Below are positions 53,283 to 63,044 of a DNA stretch of 64,000 nt, piece by piece. Source of the stretch: Agapetus fuscipes (lineage: Eukaryota > Arthropoda > Insecta > Trichoptera > Glossosomatidae). The notes below the pieces were generated by a model that saw only the letters and a program-made list of their open reading frames with translations, made no database searches and had not been told where the DNA came from. Location: positions 19,778,001-19,842,000 of the forward strand of contig OX637339.1 of assembly GCA_951799405.1 (NCBI GenBank), in the 5' to 3' direction. Position 1 is the first letter of the stretch, and the number at the start of each line of letters is the position of its first letter. The position numbers and the translations under genes are program-made.

Positions 53283-54347
53283 TCAAGCAACGGGTAGACT
53301 TTCATCCTCAATTTCAACTTCCTCCGGGCCGTCTCCCTTCTCAAAATGCAACGACACGATGGAGTGCTTTTTACAAAACGCCCACCACCACCTGAAGCCC
53401 GCTAGTCCTTTGAAGGCAAAATGCGGATTCCTAGCTCGCCTCAACACTTCCACACAGTTCAGCACCTCCGCCAGGCTCTTCTTGGTCCTCCGATTGTACG
53501 GAGACTTGGAAACGTCACAGCAGAACTCGAGCACAGTCCGTTCTTCGAGCGCAGTCAATCCAGCCTCGTCCAAAACCCGCAACCTCTTAGATTTCCCTAA
53601 TATATTATCGTACAACGTCCCTTTGGGTATTCCGTACTTCTTGCTTGCCTGCGTGAACCGCATCTTCTGCGTGACGACGGCATTCACGGCTTTGTGCAGC
53701 TGCTCTTCCGACCAGTTGGGCTTGGAAGATTTCGGGTTCTGTTCGTCGTACTGCGATCTTTTTCTCTTCACTCCCGTCGTGCTCAATTCCTCTTCTGATT
53801 TAATCTCAATCAAATCATCGACGCTCTCCACAACATCGGCAATCTTCTCTACAACCTCTTCCTGCTTCCCGACAACCTCACCATCTTCGACTTCAATCAT
53901 CGTACTCAAATAGTCCTCCAATGTACTCTTAGCTACGGGCACATCCACATCGGTTAATCCCCGAATCATCAAACTTTTCCCGACGCGTAAAAGCGGGGTT
54001 ATCAGCTCGCTCGCAACACTGATCTCTCCACTGTACATGAATTCAATTATAGCTCTTAAAAGCTCAAAATCAATGTGTTCTAAGATGATTATTGGATGTT
54101 CGCAAGGGTTGTCTGCCAGGAGATGTTGAAAGTAAGGACTGCAGGCTGCTAGGACGGTTCGATGAGCCATTATCTTCTGTCCGGAGCAGGAGAGGGTGAC
54201 GTCCACAAAGCACTGTGTCCGGAGGAGGTTCTCGAAGCCCGTGGTGAGACTTCCTTGGTGATTGTTCCACTTGAGGCTGTACAGCGACGGTGTGACCTTG
54301 GGGGGGCTTCCGGATACGCCCGGCATCACCAACCCGCTCCCCGACAT
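53283..54347 (-). CDS. BTB/POZ - Pipsqueak HTH protein with CENP-B/pogo-like C-terminus
   Basis: An uninterrupted 354-residue frame. The BTB/POZ domain spans about 24-135 (LKWNNHQGSL start, FVDVTLSC, HRTVLAACSPYF, FMYSGEI). An acidic linker follows (about 144-190), then a basic KRKR cluster at 194-197 that may be a nuclear signal. A Pipsqueak-type helix-turn-helix lies at about 211-254 (WSEEQL... ASKKYGIPKGTLYDNI). Residues about 264-330 (LEERTVLEFCCDVSK... GFRWWWAFCKKH) resemble the second DNA-binding half of CENP-B/pogo/tigger transposases; no DDE catalytic domain follows. Likely a nuclear DNA-binding regulator that dimerises through BTB. The start is the first Met (GTCGCC-ATG); a CAG acceptor at 54366 suggests an upstream 5'-UTR exon. 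No introns interrupt the frame. It lies in the putative first intron of the RING-CH gene. Confidence 0.9.
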   Translation of the reverse strand: MSGSGLVMPGVSGSPPKVTPSLYSLKWNNHQGSLTTGFENLLRTQCFVDVTLSCSGQKIMAHRTVLAACSPYFQHLLADNPCEHPIIILEHIDFELLRAIIEFMYSGEISVASELITPLLRVGKSLMIRGLTDVDVPVAKSTLEDYLSTMIEVEDGEVVGKQEEVVEKIADVVESVDDLIEIKSEEELSTTGVKRKRSQYDEQNPKSSKPNWSEEQLHKAVNAVVTQKMRFTQASKKYGIPKGTLYDNILGKSKRLRVLDEAGLTALEERTVLEFCCDVSKSPYNRRTKKSLAEVLNCVEVLRRARNPHFAFKGLAGFRWWWAFCKKHSIVSLHFEKGDGPEEVEIEDESLPVA

Positions 54348-54719
54348 GGCGACACGCTAAATCTGCTGGAAATATTATCATTGGATATTGTATTTTCAAC
54401 GCCATAGCACATTTGTGGTGTTGATTGAAAAATTGACACTTGTACACTTTCCCCCGTATTCACGATCAAAACTGATTTAAGTGCTTAACTCAAGCGCTAC
54501 ACTAACTCAAGGGTCGACATTCTGGAGCGTTTTGTTTCACAAAGAACACTCAAGCAGTAATCAGCCTAGTGCCCAACCCCCAGATGTACGGGTTTGTCAT
54601 TGGCTCTCGAAAAAATCCAGCTCTGTAATTGGTCAGTACCTTCCGACCGATATTCGGCGTACTTCACTCTTATCATTGCCGCTTCTTTCAAATTTCAATG
54701 TCATATTTTCAAATTTCAA

Positions 54720-55735
54720 ATTCAAAGAAGTATGCAAGGACAGGAAGAAGTGGCGGCTAATCTGCAATGCTGATTTGTAATGTTGGTTTTTTAGTTTGCT
54801 ACATTTTTTGCATAAGAAATTTTTTACTTTTTTTGTATAGATTTATTTTTAAGGTTTTGTTGTTTTTTTTGTAAACTTAAATGTCATTTATTACTCGTAT
54901 TCCTTGACTTAGGGCCGGTCTTATAAACATCCGTTAGTTCAATGTCGTACCAAATTTACCGAAATATAATACAAACGTCACATTTTCCGTCTTATAAGAA
55001 TTTGTTTGTTTTATTTCCGTAAAAGTTACCGACAGATCTAACCGACAGCCGACCCATCGATTAATGGCAGATACCGGCCGGTTAGTTAAGGTTTGAGGTT
55101 AGGTCAGCTGTCAAAGCATTGTTTCTTTGCGGTGAGTTTAGCGTGTCATTGGACTACTACGCTCTATCCTGTTGAAGATAATTTCTTCCGAAAGTGATAG
55201 ATAATTCATTAATATTGCGCTGTCTTAGTCGTTTTCGTATTTGTCAAAAGCAACTTTAGGTTATGTTTCGTCTTTGACAGCAAACGGATGACGTATGTTC
55301 ATGAATGCACGTAAAAAATCATTGAAAATACGAGTGCATTATTGAGAACTAACGGACGGTTAAAAAAGCTTTATAGGACGACCATCGGTAAGATCAGTCG
55401 GTAAACGTCCATCCGTTAGTAACTTGCCGAGATACTTACGGATATTTGGTCTCTCGTTTATAAGACCGGCCCTTATAGGTTGGTATGAGGCTGACCACCC
55501 ATACTGTAAAAAATGGTTCACTTTGCCAATGTCACCCCTGTTTCAGGGAATGTCGGCAGGAGTTGCAGGGCTTATGTTCATTTGAGTTTGGATTTTATTT
55601 GTAAGTACACAGTCAGCATTTGTAAGCGCGAACTACACGTGTTTGTTTGTGGGCGTACATCTGAGAGCTTTAAATGAATATATCCTTGCAACTTAGATTA
55701 TAGATAGATTATAGATAGATATCAGCTGTGCATAA
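54720..55735 (+). mobile_element. RTE-like LINE 3' end, subfamily A, split by a MITE
   Basis: Last codons (KEVCKDRKKWRLICNADL stop), UTR to CCTTGACTTA, MITE, then TTATAGGTTGGTATGAGG to the ATAGATT tail. Confidence 0.85.
54912..55472. mobile_element. 561-bp PIF/Harbinger-like MITE, TTA duplication
   Basis: GGGCCGGTCTTATAAAC and its exact inverse GTTTATAAGACCGGCCC; TTA at 54909-54911 and 55473-55475. Removal restores the LINE consensus CTTGACTTATAGG. Confidence 0.9.
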
Positions 55736-56177
55736 AACTTGACAACCAATAAGTATGTATAACGCACTTACTAATTTAAGTAAACCGTAAGTACGAATTT
55801 GTTTGTTTACAATTTCTATTAGTTTTTAAAAATACATTTATGTAATATCCAATGTAAAGTGTTTCAATGTAGAATATTTTGACAGTTCATCTGTCATTGC
55901 AGTATGGTCCTAGACCATACCGGAGAACAAACCCAATTCTGATGGTCAAGCATGTATGTAAATAAACTCGTCAAAACAATGTTAATACACTCGTAAAAAT
56001 CATGTTCATAGTAAGAATTCATTTTTTCATGTAAATTCACAATCAAACAAAAAATGTGATAACAATGAAATATGACGGAATATTTTGACAGCGCGCGTCT
56101 ACGTCTCAATTTTGAAGTACGATCGCTTTGTAAAAAACATAAATGTAATTTTGTAGATTTGTCCATCTATAGAAATA
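55736..56177. other. Unassigned intronic sequence
   Basis: No repeat from the window and no coding frame recognised. Confidence 0.4.
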
Positions 56178-56380
56178 CTGGAGAGATGTTTTCCGGGATC
56201 TGTTGCGGTGGTCTATGGGAGCTGGAGCTTTCATCAAGATCATCTTCATCAACGCACTTTCACGCTAAAGAAGCCCATCATAGATATGGGCAGAATGTCC
56301 GGAAGCTCCAACTCCCATAGGCCACGGCAACAGACCCCGGCAAACATCTCTTCAGCATCATCAGCCGGCGGTGTAAACCT
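56178..56380. mobile_element. Fold-back MITE (copy 5)
   Basis: GATGTTTTCCGGGATCTGTT / AACAGACCCCGGCAAACATC arms with AAGAAGCCCATCATAGATAT in the loop. Confidence 0.8.
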
Positions 56381-56469
56381 AAAACTCTTATCTATAGAAA
56401 TGGGCTTATGTTCATTTCTAATCTAATTTAAGTTGCAAAAATATTAACATTGAAGATTCACATTATATG

Positions 56470-56773
56470 CATTCAACTAAGCTACACATATAGTGTAACT
56501 TCTTGCCGCATGTGGCGAGTTGAACCTATTTATTTTTACAGGTAAGGGGGCCGGCCTTACGCCAACCAATTCAGTTGAAGTGGAGGTTTCCCAGCTCCCG
56601 AGAGTGCTGGTACTCATTTCTTGTGAAGGCTGAGTAAACCTTGCCGGTATTTTATTTTGGGGTTTGAAATAAACACCGAAACGGGAAATCATTTCTGACA
56701 CCGTCGGTGGGATTCGAACCCGAGCTTTCGGCATGGAATGCAAGCACTCTACCACCTGAGCTATCGACCGGAC
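56470..56773 (-). repeat. SINE2, body deletion
   Basis: Complete tRNA head; a short deletion removes the CCCCGAAGGGG part near the 3' end. Confidence 0.88.
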
Positions 56774-56784
56774 TTTCTCACAAG

Positions 56785-57135
56785 AAAACATGTTGCAGAG
56801 AGTAAAAGCAATAAGACGGCTTATCAGTCACATTTTGAAGAGGCAAACAAAATTCATAAGACCCTCGATTAGACATAGCACCTTTCTTAGCAATATCTTT
56901 GAAGGAAAAATCATGGGAAGACGAACTAGAAGTTGCCCAAGAGCTTCATACTTCCAGTCTCTGAAGCAGCTCATGGATGTCTCATCCTATTCGCAGCACA
57001 AGAGGATGGCAACCAACAGAGACAGATGGCTGGCACAATAACGCACTACCTAAAGCAGATACAGTGTCAACTAAGCTTGCAGAGTGGCCTTTTTGTATGA
57101 TTCACACAACAACAGCAGTCACCAAATAATTACGG
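56785..57135 (+). pseudogene. RTE-like LINE C-terminus (second family) with SINE1-like tail
   Basis: Frame VKAIRRLISHILKRQTKFIR, GKIMGRRTRSCPRASYFQSL and KRMATNRDRWLAQ stop, then a 3' end (GCTTGCAGAGTGGCC ... TGATTCACACAACAACAGCA) resembling the SINE1 tail. Confidence 0.8.
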
Positions 57136-57149
57136 CCTTAACTTCTTAT

Positions 57150-57398
57150 GTTAATCTATAATCTAAGTTGCAAGGATATATTCATTCAAAGCTCTCAGAT
57201 GTATGCCCACAAACAAACACATATGTAGTTCGCGCTTACAAATGCTGATTGTGTATTTACAAATAAAATCCAAACCTCAAATGAACATAAGCCCTGCAAC
57301 TCTTACCGACATTCCCTGAAACAGGGGTGACATTGGTAAAGTGAACCATTTTTTACAGTATGGGTGGTCAGCCTCATAAGCACTTATAGGTTGGTTTC
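57150..57398 (-). repeat. LINE 3' UTR, subfamily A
   Basis: TCTATAATCTAAGTTGCAAG to GGTGGTCAGCCTCATAAG. Confidence 0.8.
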
Positions 57399-57734
57399 TG
57401 GCAAGATTGCCAGAAACACTTTTCTATTTAAGTAAATTAAATTCCTCGAGCCCTAAATTCTTGCACTTGGCTATTAATTTTTGTGTTTTCTGAGCCACCC
57501 TTGCCTTGTGTACCACTTGAGACAGTGTAGCATCACGGGAGGGCCTTCTGCCGCTTGCATCTCACTCTAGTTCTGATGCGAGTCCTGTGACACATCCCCG
57601 GATGGGATGGATATACAGGGTGTGGGTTTGTGGAGGGGTCACCAAATAAATCAACCTGATAATCTTCTAATTTTGTATCAAATCTTTAGAAATTAGAAAT
57701 AGTTGGCTTAGGCGTGCCCCCATTACCTGTGCGA

Positions 57735-57930
57735 GTAAATAGGTTGCTGTAACTGTAACTCTGTCGCCATTCCGCTAGGGGTGGCCAGAGCCTCTGCAGA
57801 GTTGCCTCCATTTTTTCCTATCCTGACATACCTCTTTTAATTCCTTCATATCCATCACCTTTTTCAAGCATTTTCTTCTTTTACGCTCACTTTGTATATC
57901 CCATTCTTTCACAATCTCCACAATCTGCAC
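57735..57930 (-). repeat. RTE-like LINE 3' end (GSGHP type)
   Basis: CTGTAACTGTAACTCTGTCG to TCACAATCTCC; coding end in reverse. 57,399-57,734 is unassigned. Confidence 0.75.
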
Positions 57931-57996
57931 TCTCTGAATACGACCCCGTCAGGATCAACGCAGTTATAGTTGCACCATTTGAGGAATGATGTTCGA

Positions 57997-58253
57997 CCGG
58001 CCCGTAAGTAATCTAGTGGTTAACGCTTTAAACTCATAATCGCAAGTCTGTGAGATCTGTCCCTGGCGAAGCACAAAAAATATTCATATTTACAAATACG
58101 CTCTTTTACTGGCCAGGTCCATCCAGCCTTACAGCTATTGGGTCTTTCTAGAGAATTGGTGCTCTCTACAGCGACGACCAAGCTCGCATAAGGCTTGTGA
58201 GGTGTGATTCACATAAAGACAGCGCTCACCAAATAAATCATCCTAATATTATT
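57997..58253 (+). repeat. SINE1
   Basis: CCGGCCCGTAAGTAATCTAG to CACCAAATAAATCATCCTAA and ATT tail. Confidence 0.8.
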
Positions 58254-58259
58254 ATTTCA

Positions 58260-58998
58260 AATCAAAATTTGAATTTATTCAAGAAGGATTATACACATAA
58301 GTACTTATATCCTCATACAGATAATGTATGTACCTACAGACCTTGCCATACACCAAACAAACGCTGACTCGCAGGAAAACTTCAAGGGAGCACATAGAAT
58401 AAATTTACATAAATTAATCCATTTTAACAGTAAAAAAACAAATATATCTTTTTTTTTTTTTACCTCTCCATATTTCCGAATTTTGCAAATCCAAAAGCAG
58501 CAACTCCGGTGCTTGTAGTTCAGATTTAAACACAAATATTTAAAAAAAATAAACACTTTCATAAAGTGTCAAAATACGCACTCACACCCATAGGCGAAAT
58601 AAAAAAAAGATTTTTTATTATTCAATGTAATAGTCACTTTATGGAGCCCTATGGGTTTTTCAGTCACATTTTTTCACAGATTTAATGAAATCCACGACAT
58701 TGCACTATTTATATCTACATTTTGATAAAAACAAACCGTACTGCCACATTGTAGGGCGACAAGAAAAATGGACACAAAAAATACTACTACCACTCGAATC
58801 AAAACAATAACAATATGCACCACTTAAATCTTAAAATTACACTTTAATTTTAATATTTAAATGGTTTTAAGTTTTGCAATAATGACGGCGGGTGATGTTA
58901 AATGTTTTTTTTCAATATTTCGCGTCAAACAATGCAAACATGTCGACGAGATAACAAGGTTTTATAATCTACTCGCAACGCGTTTGTATTGAACTTAC
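58260..58998. other. Mostly unique DNA just inside intron 1
   Basis: No repeat family recognised. A minus-strand stretch near 58450-58545 (CGGAAATATGGAGAG then GTAAAA) looks faintly exon-like but has no acceptor. Confidence 0.3.
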
Positions 58999-59032
58999 AA
59001 AACGAAATTGCGTTGTGTTGGGGAATAAACAT
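58999..59032 (-). CDS. Candidate exon 1 (start codon) of the RING-CH membrane protein
   Basis: An ATG at 59032-59030 in the context GGCGGCC-ATG opens 11 codons (MFIPQHNAISF) plus one base, followed directly by a strong donor GTAAGT. The leftover T joins the GG of exon 2 to make TGG (Trp12), so the phase fits and the N-terminus becomes a continuous hydrophobic stretch. It was chosen because exon 2 has an acceptor and no usable start of its own. The first intron would be about 20.2 kb and contain the BTB gene. A different first exon elsewhere in the intron cannot be excluded. Confidence 0.5.
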
Positions 59033-59060
59033 GGCCGCCCATCAAATCAACCAATGACAG
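59033..59060 (-). promoter_or_regulatory. Possible promoter-proximal region upstream of exon 1 (CCAAT box)
   Basis: Immediately upstream of the candidate ATG the plus strand has CCAAT at 59051-59055, an inverted CCAAT box for the minus-strand gene, followed by a GC-rich GGGCGGCC. No TATA box is evident on the minus strand here. The role is inferred from position only. Confidence 0.2.
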
Positions 59061-59063
59061 AAA

Positions 59064-59905
59064 ACGGTACTTGCATCCAACACAAACAAGATTACTCATA
59101 CAAATTTATAAAACTATCAATTGAATAGTACAGAGAGATTACATTGTGTACACATGCGATAGTTAATCTTTGTATCAGTGGCAGAAAAAAACGTAATGAA
59201 CTGTAGACAATTTTATAGCAATCACATAAAGCGAGTATCAAGGTCGAATATTTTGTATGGAAATGACGTGTTGTGATGTTACGTCTACATACGCACGTTT
59301 CAAAGTTCGTACGCATGCGTATAAACGTATATAAGAGAGAACAGGCGCGCGTAATTTGAATTAAATGGGTCACTGAACAAAATTTGGAATACCTCCTTGG
59401 TTCTGTGAAGAACTAATAATGAAAGAACTAGAAGGGACCACATAATGAAGAAAGTCCTGCTACACAATTAGCCACAGACAAAATATCCACCCCACAAAAT
59501 GTACACCGACGAGATGTCCAACGATCATTTCTGAGCGGTGGACATTGTGTCGGTGGGCATTCCGTTCGTGGAAATCATTGATGTAAATAAAATATATATA
59601 TTATTTAAGTATATCGATGGTGGAAATTCAGTCAATGGACATTTTCGTCGTGGCACAACCTGGGATAGGGAAGAATCTAGAACATGGATGAAAATTGCTG
59701 CAAGCTAATCCCAGGATTGAAAAAGAAAATAAAACGCTAAGGAAAAATTATAATATCGACTCCCATAGCCAATGAGGTTGGCACATTTGAAAGACAGCTG
59801 AACAGTTGTGCGTCACTTGGCCGGATTTCTTGTGTAAAGGCTAACTAATATTACGTTATTGGTTGCCAAGGGCCCTAGTTACAGAGACGTGAAAAAAACA
59901 AATTT
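59064..59905. other. Upstream region of the RING-CH gene; degenerate short repeat at 59470-59650
   Basis: A TATATAAGAG on the plus strand at about 59327 could be a promoter in the other direction. 59470-59650 repeats short phrases such as AAAATGTACACCGACGAGAT, GATGTCCAAC and GTGGACATT in both orientations. Confidence 0.3.
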
Positions 59906-59914
59906 CGAGCATCG

Positions 59915-60262
59915 GTCCAAAGGTCCATCCAGCCTTACAGCAACTGGGTCTTGCTTGAGAATTGGCACTTTGTAGCGACGACGACCAAGCTCGTAAAAAG
60001 GTAGATTAGATAGCTCAATTGGTAGAATGCTTGCATTCCATGCCGAGAGCAAGGGTTCGATCTCAAGGTTTACTCAGCCTTTACAAGAAATGAGAACCAG
60101 CCCGCCCGGGAGCTGGGAAACCCCCACTTTAACTGAAAGTGGTTGGTGTGAGGCCGACCCCCTTACCCGAAAAAATAAATAGGTCACGAATCGCCACATG
60201 CGACCCCTTCGGGATAACGCAGGCAAGAAGTTATACTATATGTGTAGCTTAGTTGTAAGCTA
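59915..60262 (+). repeat. Dimeric SINE1-SINE2, both halves shortened
   Basis: SINE1 body end (AAAGGTCCATCCAGCCTTAC), ACCAAGCTCGTAAAAAG, then SINE2 head and a body with an internal deletion; carries the ACGAATCGCCAC subfamily mark. Confidence 0.85.
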
Positions 60263-60264
60263 AG

Positions 60265-61400
60265 TAGCTTAAAAAAACGTTTAAAAATGCAACATTTAAA
60301 ATCATGACACAATATTAATTATCGTACAAAATCATAATTCATAATCAATGAAATATTTTATTGCAATTTTCAGACAAATAGATAAAATATCATCCTTGTA
60401 TGACGTCATCTCTACAAAATAACCCAGTGCATTTTCGACGAGTACAAAAAATACAAAATGTACTCAACTTGTACCAAAATGAACTGGGGTATCTTTTATA
60501 TAAGAGGTCGCTCGGTGCACGCGCACCGAGAATGTACCGGCCAGTACATTTGCACCGAAACACGTTCACCGCAAGTACATGCCTGCCTATGAATCATCCA
60601 ACAAACAGAACCATTGAAAATCAATTTATTTTACTTTTCCCTGCCTCAAAATGATAGCTAGATTATTTAAAAATACACGTAGATACTCAAATTACACATT
60701 TTTAAACTTATAAACCAAAATAGATGGAAATCTTCTTTGGTATCAATGTTCAAAGGTGATGTTTTCAATTTTTGACAGATCAATTTTGTGATCCTGGCGT
60801 CACGGTATCTACGTGAAAAAAGATAAGCTGAATGCGGACACAAATAAATAAAATACATTCCAGGAAGTAGATTGAAAGCGATTGTAAAACCAAAAAATAA
60901 TAGATTTAACGTAGAAAATACAAGGTAAACTTACGAAATGGTTGCTATCATCCAAGGAAACAATAACAAGGAAATTGTTCACGAGAAATCCTGTTTAATT
61001 TGCACTTTCGCAGCCACAAAATTAACTTTTAACAATTGCACAACACATTTAAATTGATTTAAACTGTTTCTCTAGTCTCAAATGAAAGTCAGACGTAATA
61101 TTCAAACAAAAAACCAACGTAGCGTTTCATACACGACGAACGTAAATTTGTGACCCAATCTCACTAATGGAAGGAAGCGCAATAAAATGTCATGCTGTGT
61201 TAAATGCTCTGTAGACAGTGAATGCATCCCACGCAAACTGTTAGTCGGGCGAAGATGTATTGTACGCGAGGGCTATTGTGTGCTCGGATCTTTTTAGTAT
61301 CCCTTTATTACTAGGAAATACTGGGAAATTTTAATTTGCGTAGAAAAAAAACCCAACTATTGTGAATTGACGTATTTTAATTCTTATTTAATAAAACTTT
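60265..61400. other. Unique DNA, no gene recognised
   Basis: Open frames are short and without motifs; GC-richer patch near 60510-60580 with a small inverted repeat around GGTGCACGCGCACC. Confidence 0.4.
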
Positions 61401-61404
61401 TTTT

Positions 61405-61880
61405 TAAACAATGAATCTTAGGAAGATGAATGATAGGCTCATGGATGTCGAGTGTCGACTCCTATTCGCTTTTCAAGAGGATGGAGTACAACAGAGACAA
61501 ATGGCTAGCAAAAGAAGGCACTGCCTTTACAAGAGGATGGCGACTAGCAGAGAAAAATGGCTGGCACAACAAGGCACTGCCATAAAAAGAGGATGGCGAC
61601 CAGCAGACAAATAACTAGGACAACAAGGCACTGCCTTTACAATAGGATGGCTACCAGTAGAGACAAATGACTTGCACAAGGCACTGCCTTTACAAGAGGA
61701 TGGCTACCAGTAGAGACAAATGACTTGCACAAGGCACTGCCTTTACAGTAGGATGGCGCCCAGTAGAGACAAATGACTTGCACAAGGCACTGCCTTTACA
61801 AGAGAATGACAACCAGTTGACACAAATGGCTAGCACAAGGCACTGCCTTAACAAGAGGATGGCCACCCACCATAATCCAC
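61405..61880 (+). repeat. Minisatellite made from a LINE coding end
   Basis: Units of about 50-60 bp (AGAGGATGGCGACCAGCAGA, AATGGCTGGCACAACAAGGC, ACTGCCTTTACA) repeated about seven or eight times. The unit matches the KRMATNRDRWLAQ coding end at 57000-57040. Confidence 0.85.
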
Positions 61881-62069
61881 TATGTTTATTATTTTTTACG
61901 TAAATACTTCATTTTATTTATTTCTTCCTATATTAATATAATTCTCATGCTATCTTAGTTCTCATTAAAAATGAAATGGGTTTATTCCCCTGCAGTAATC
62001 ACAGAACGTTATCAAACTAAGAATGAATGGCATACAATGCACACCGCTTTTCTTTTTATACTTGCTATA

Positions 62070-62255
62070 CTTGCATCCAGTCACCACTCCGCTAGGTGTG
62101 GCCAGTACCTCTGCAGATGCGTCTCCACTTTGTCTAACCTTGCACACTTCTTTCATCTCCTCGAGATTCATGCATGCTCTTCTCTTTTCCCCACTTGCCA
62201 TCTTGCTTTGACATTCCCTTTGTAAGCTCTTTTTACCATTCTTTTGAGATACCCA
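62070..62255 (-). repeat. RTE-like LINE coding end (GTGHP type)
   Basis: TCACCACTCCGCTAGGTGTG...CAGTACCTCTGCAGATGCG in reverse. Confidence 0.7.
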
Positions 62256-62289
62256 TACCATTGATTTATTTTTCGGTTACAGTCTTATA

Positions 62290-62550
62290 TTCTCATTTAT
62301 TTATTAGAGGTTGGTATGAGGTTGATCTTCCATACTGAAAAAATGATTCACTTTGCCAATGTCACCCCTGTTCAGGAAAGGACGGCAAGAGGTGCAGGGT
62401 GCATGTCCATTTGAGATTTGGTTTTTATGTTGTAGGTTCACATGCGGCATGTGCAAGCGCGAACTTGTACGTGTCTGCTTGTGAAAATGCATGTAATGTG
62501 TATCTCCAATGTAACATATCTTTGCAACTTAGATTAGATTAGATTAGACA
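62290..62550 (+). repeat. LINE 3' UTR, subfamily B
   Basis: AGGTTGGTATGAGGTTGATC to three or four AGATT units. 62,560-63,040 is otherwise unassigned, with a TGTGACATCACACAGCCGGG motif at about 62935. Confidence 0.8.
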
Positions 62551-63044
62551 TGCAGCATGGCTGGAGGCATACAAATTTCAGGAAAAATATTATGTCCGTT
62601 GCTTTTTGAAAACACATTAAAAATATTATTTCTAAGTCCACTCCTGGATGTAAGCCTCCTCTAATCTTTAAGCCACAGTCAGCTTTTTTCATCAGGGAGT
62701 GTCAATAATTCATCACATTTGCCATACAGGTTGGTGACGCCTGTTGGTCCGCCGGCACAATTTTATTTCATCCCTACCCTCCAGGCAAGCCTGGCAAGCA
62801 TTCCCCTATCCGCCACATTGGGGACACGCTGTCTAGTGGTAACAGGCTCCTCTGACAGCATTATTATGCGCATGAAAGCATTGACTCAAATTTAATCATA
62901 AATGTGGTCTGCACGTTTAAAATGAATAACAGTTGTGACATCACACAGCCGGGTTGCTAAGATAAAGGATAACAAATATTGTATTATTGGTTACTAGAGA
63001 CCTGTGACATTTAACCCGCAAAGAAAACATTCCATAATGCACAA

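Larger units (their letters stand above)
10960..59032 (-). other. Gene model: EGF-like / multi-pass / RING-CH membrane protein, 13 exons
   Basis: Spliced gene read on the minus strand. Coding exons (high to low): 58999-59032, 38556-38753, 36814-37001, 35962-36051, 25386-25535, 20233-20328, 18675-18848, 18187-18329, 17478-17661, 16470-16631, 12594-12664, 11984-12157, 10960-11116. Every intron has GT-AG ends, the phases agree across all joins, and the total is 1821 bp, exactly 607 codons. Predicted order: short hydrophobic N-terminus (about 9-23), EGF-like module (Cys 42, 46, 52, 57, 59, 68), seven hydrophobic segments (about 79-99, 121-137, 148-168, 189-208, 229-250, 329-349, 369-387), RING-CH (437-486), two last hydrophobic segments (513-532, 538-554) and a cytosolic tail. 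RING-CH proteins of the MARCH family are membrane E3 ubiquitin ligases, so a role in ubiquitinating membrane proteins is inferred. I do not recognise a named orthologue. Exons 2-13 are well supported, exon 1 only moderately. Confidence 0.85.

Noticed and set aside
53359..53913. 184-codon plus-strand frame
   Set aside because: It is the antisense shadow of the BTB gene with no motif of its own.
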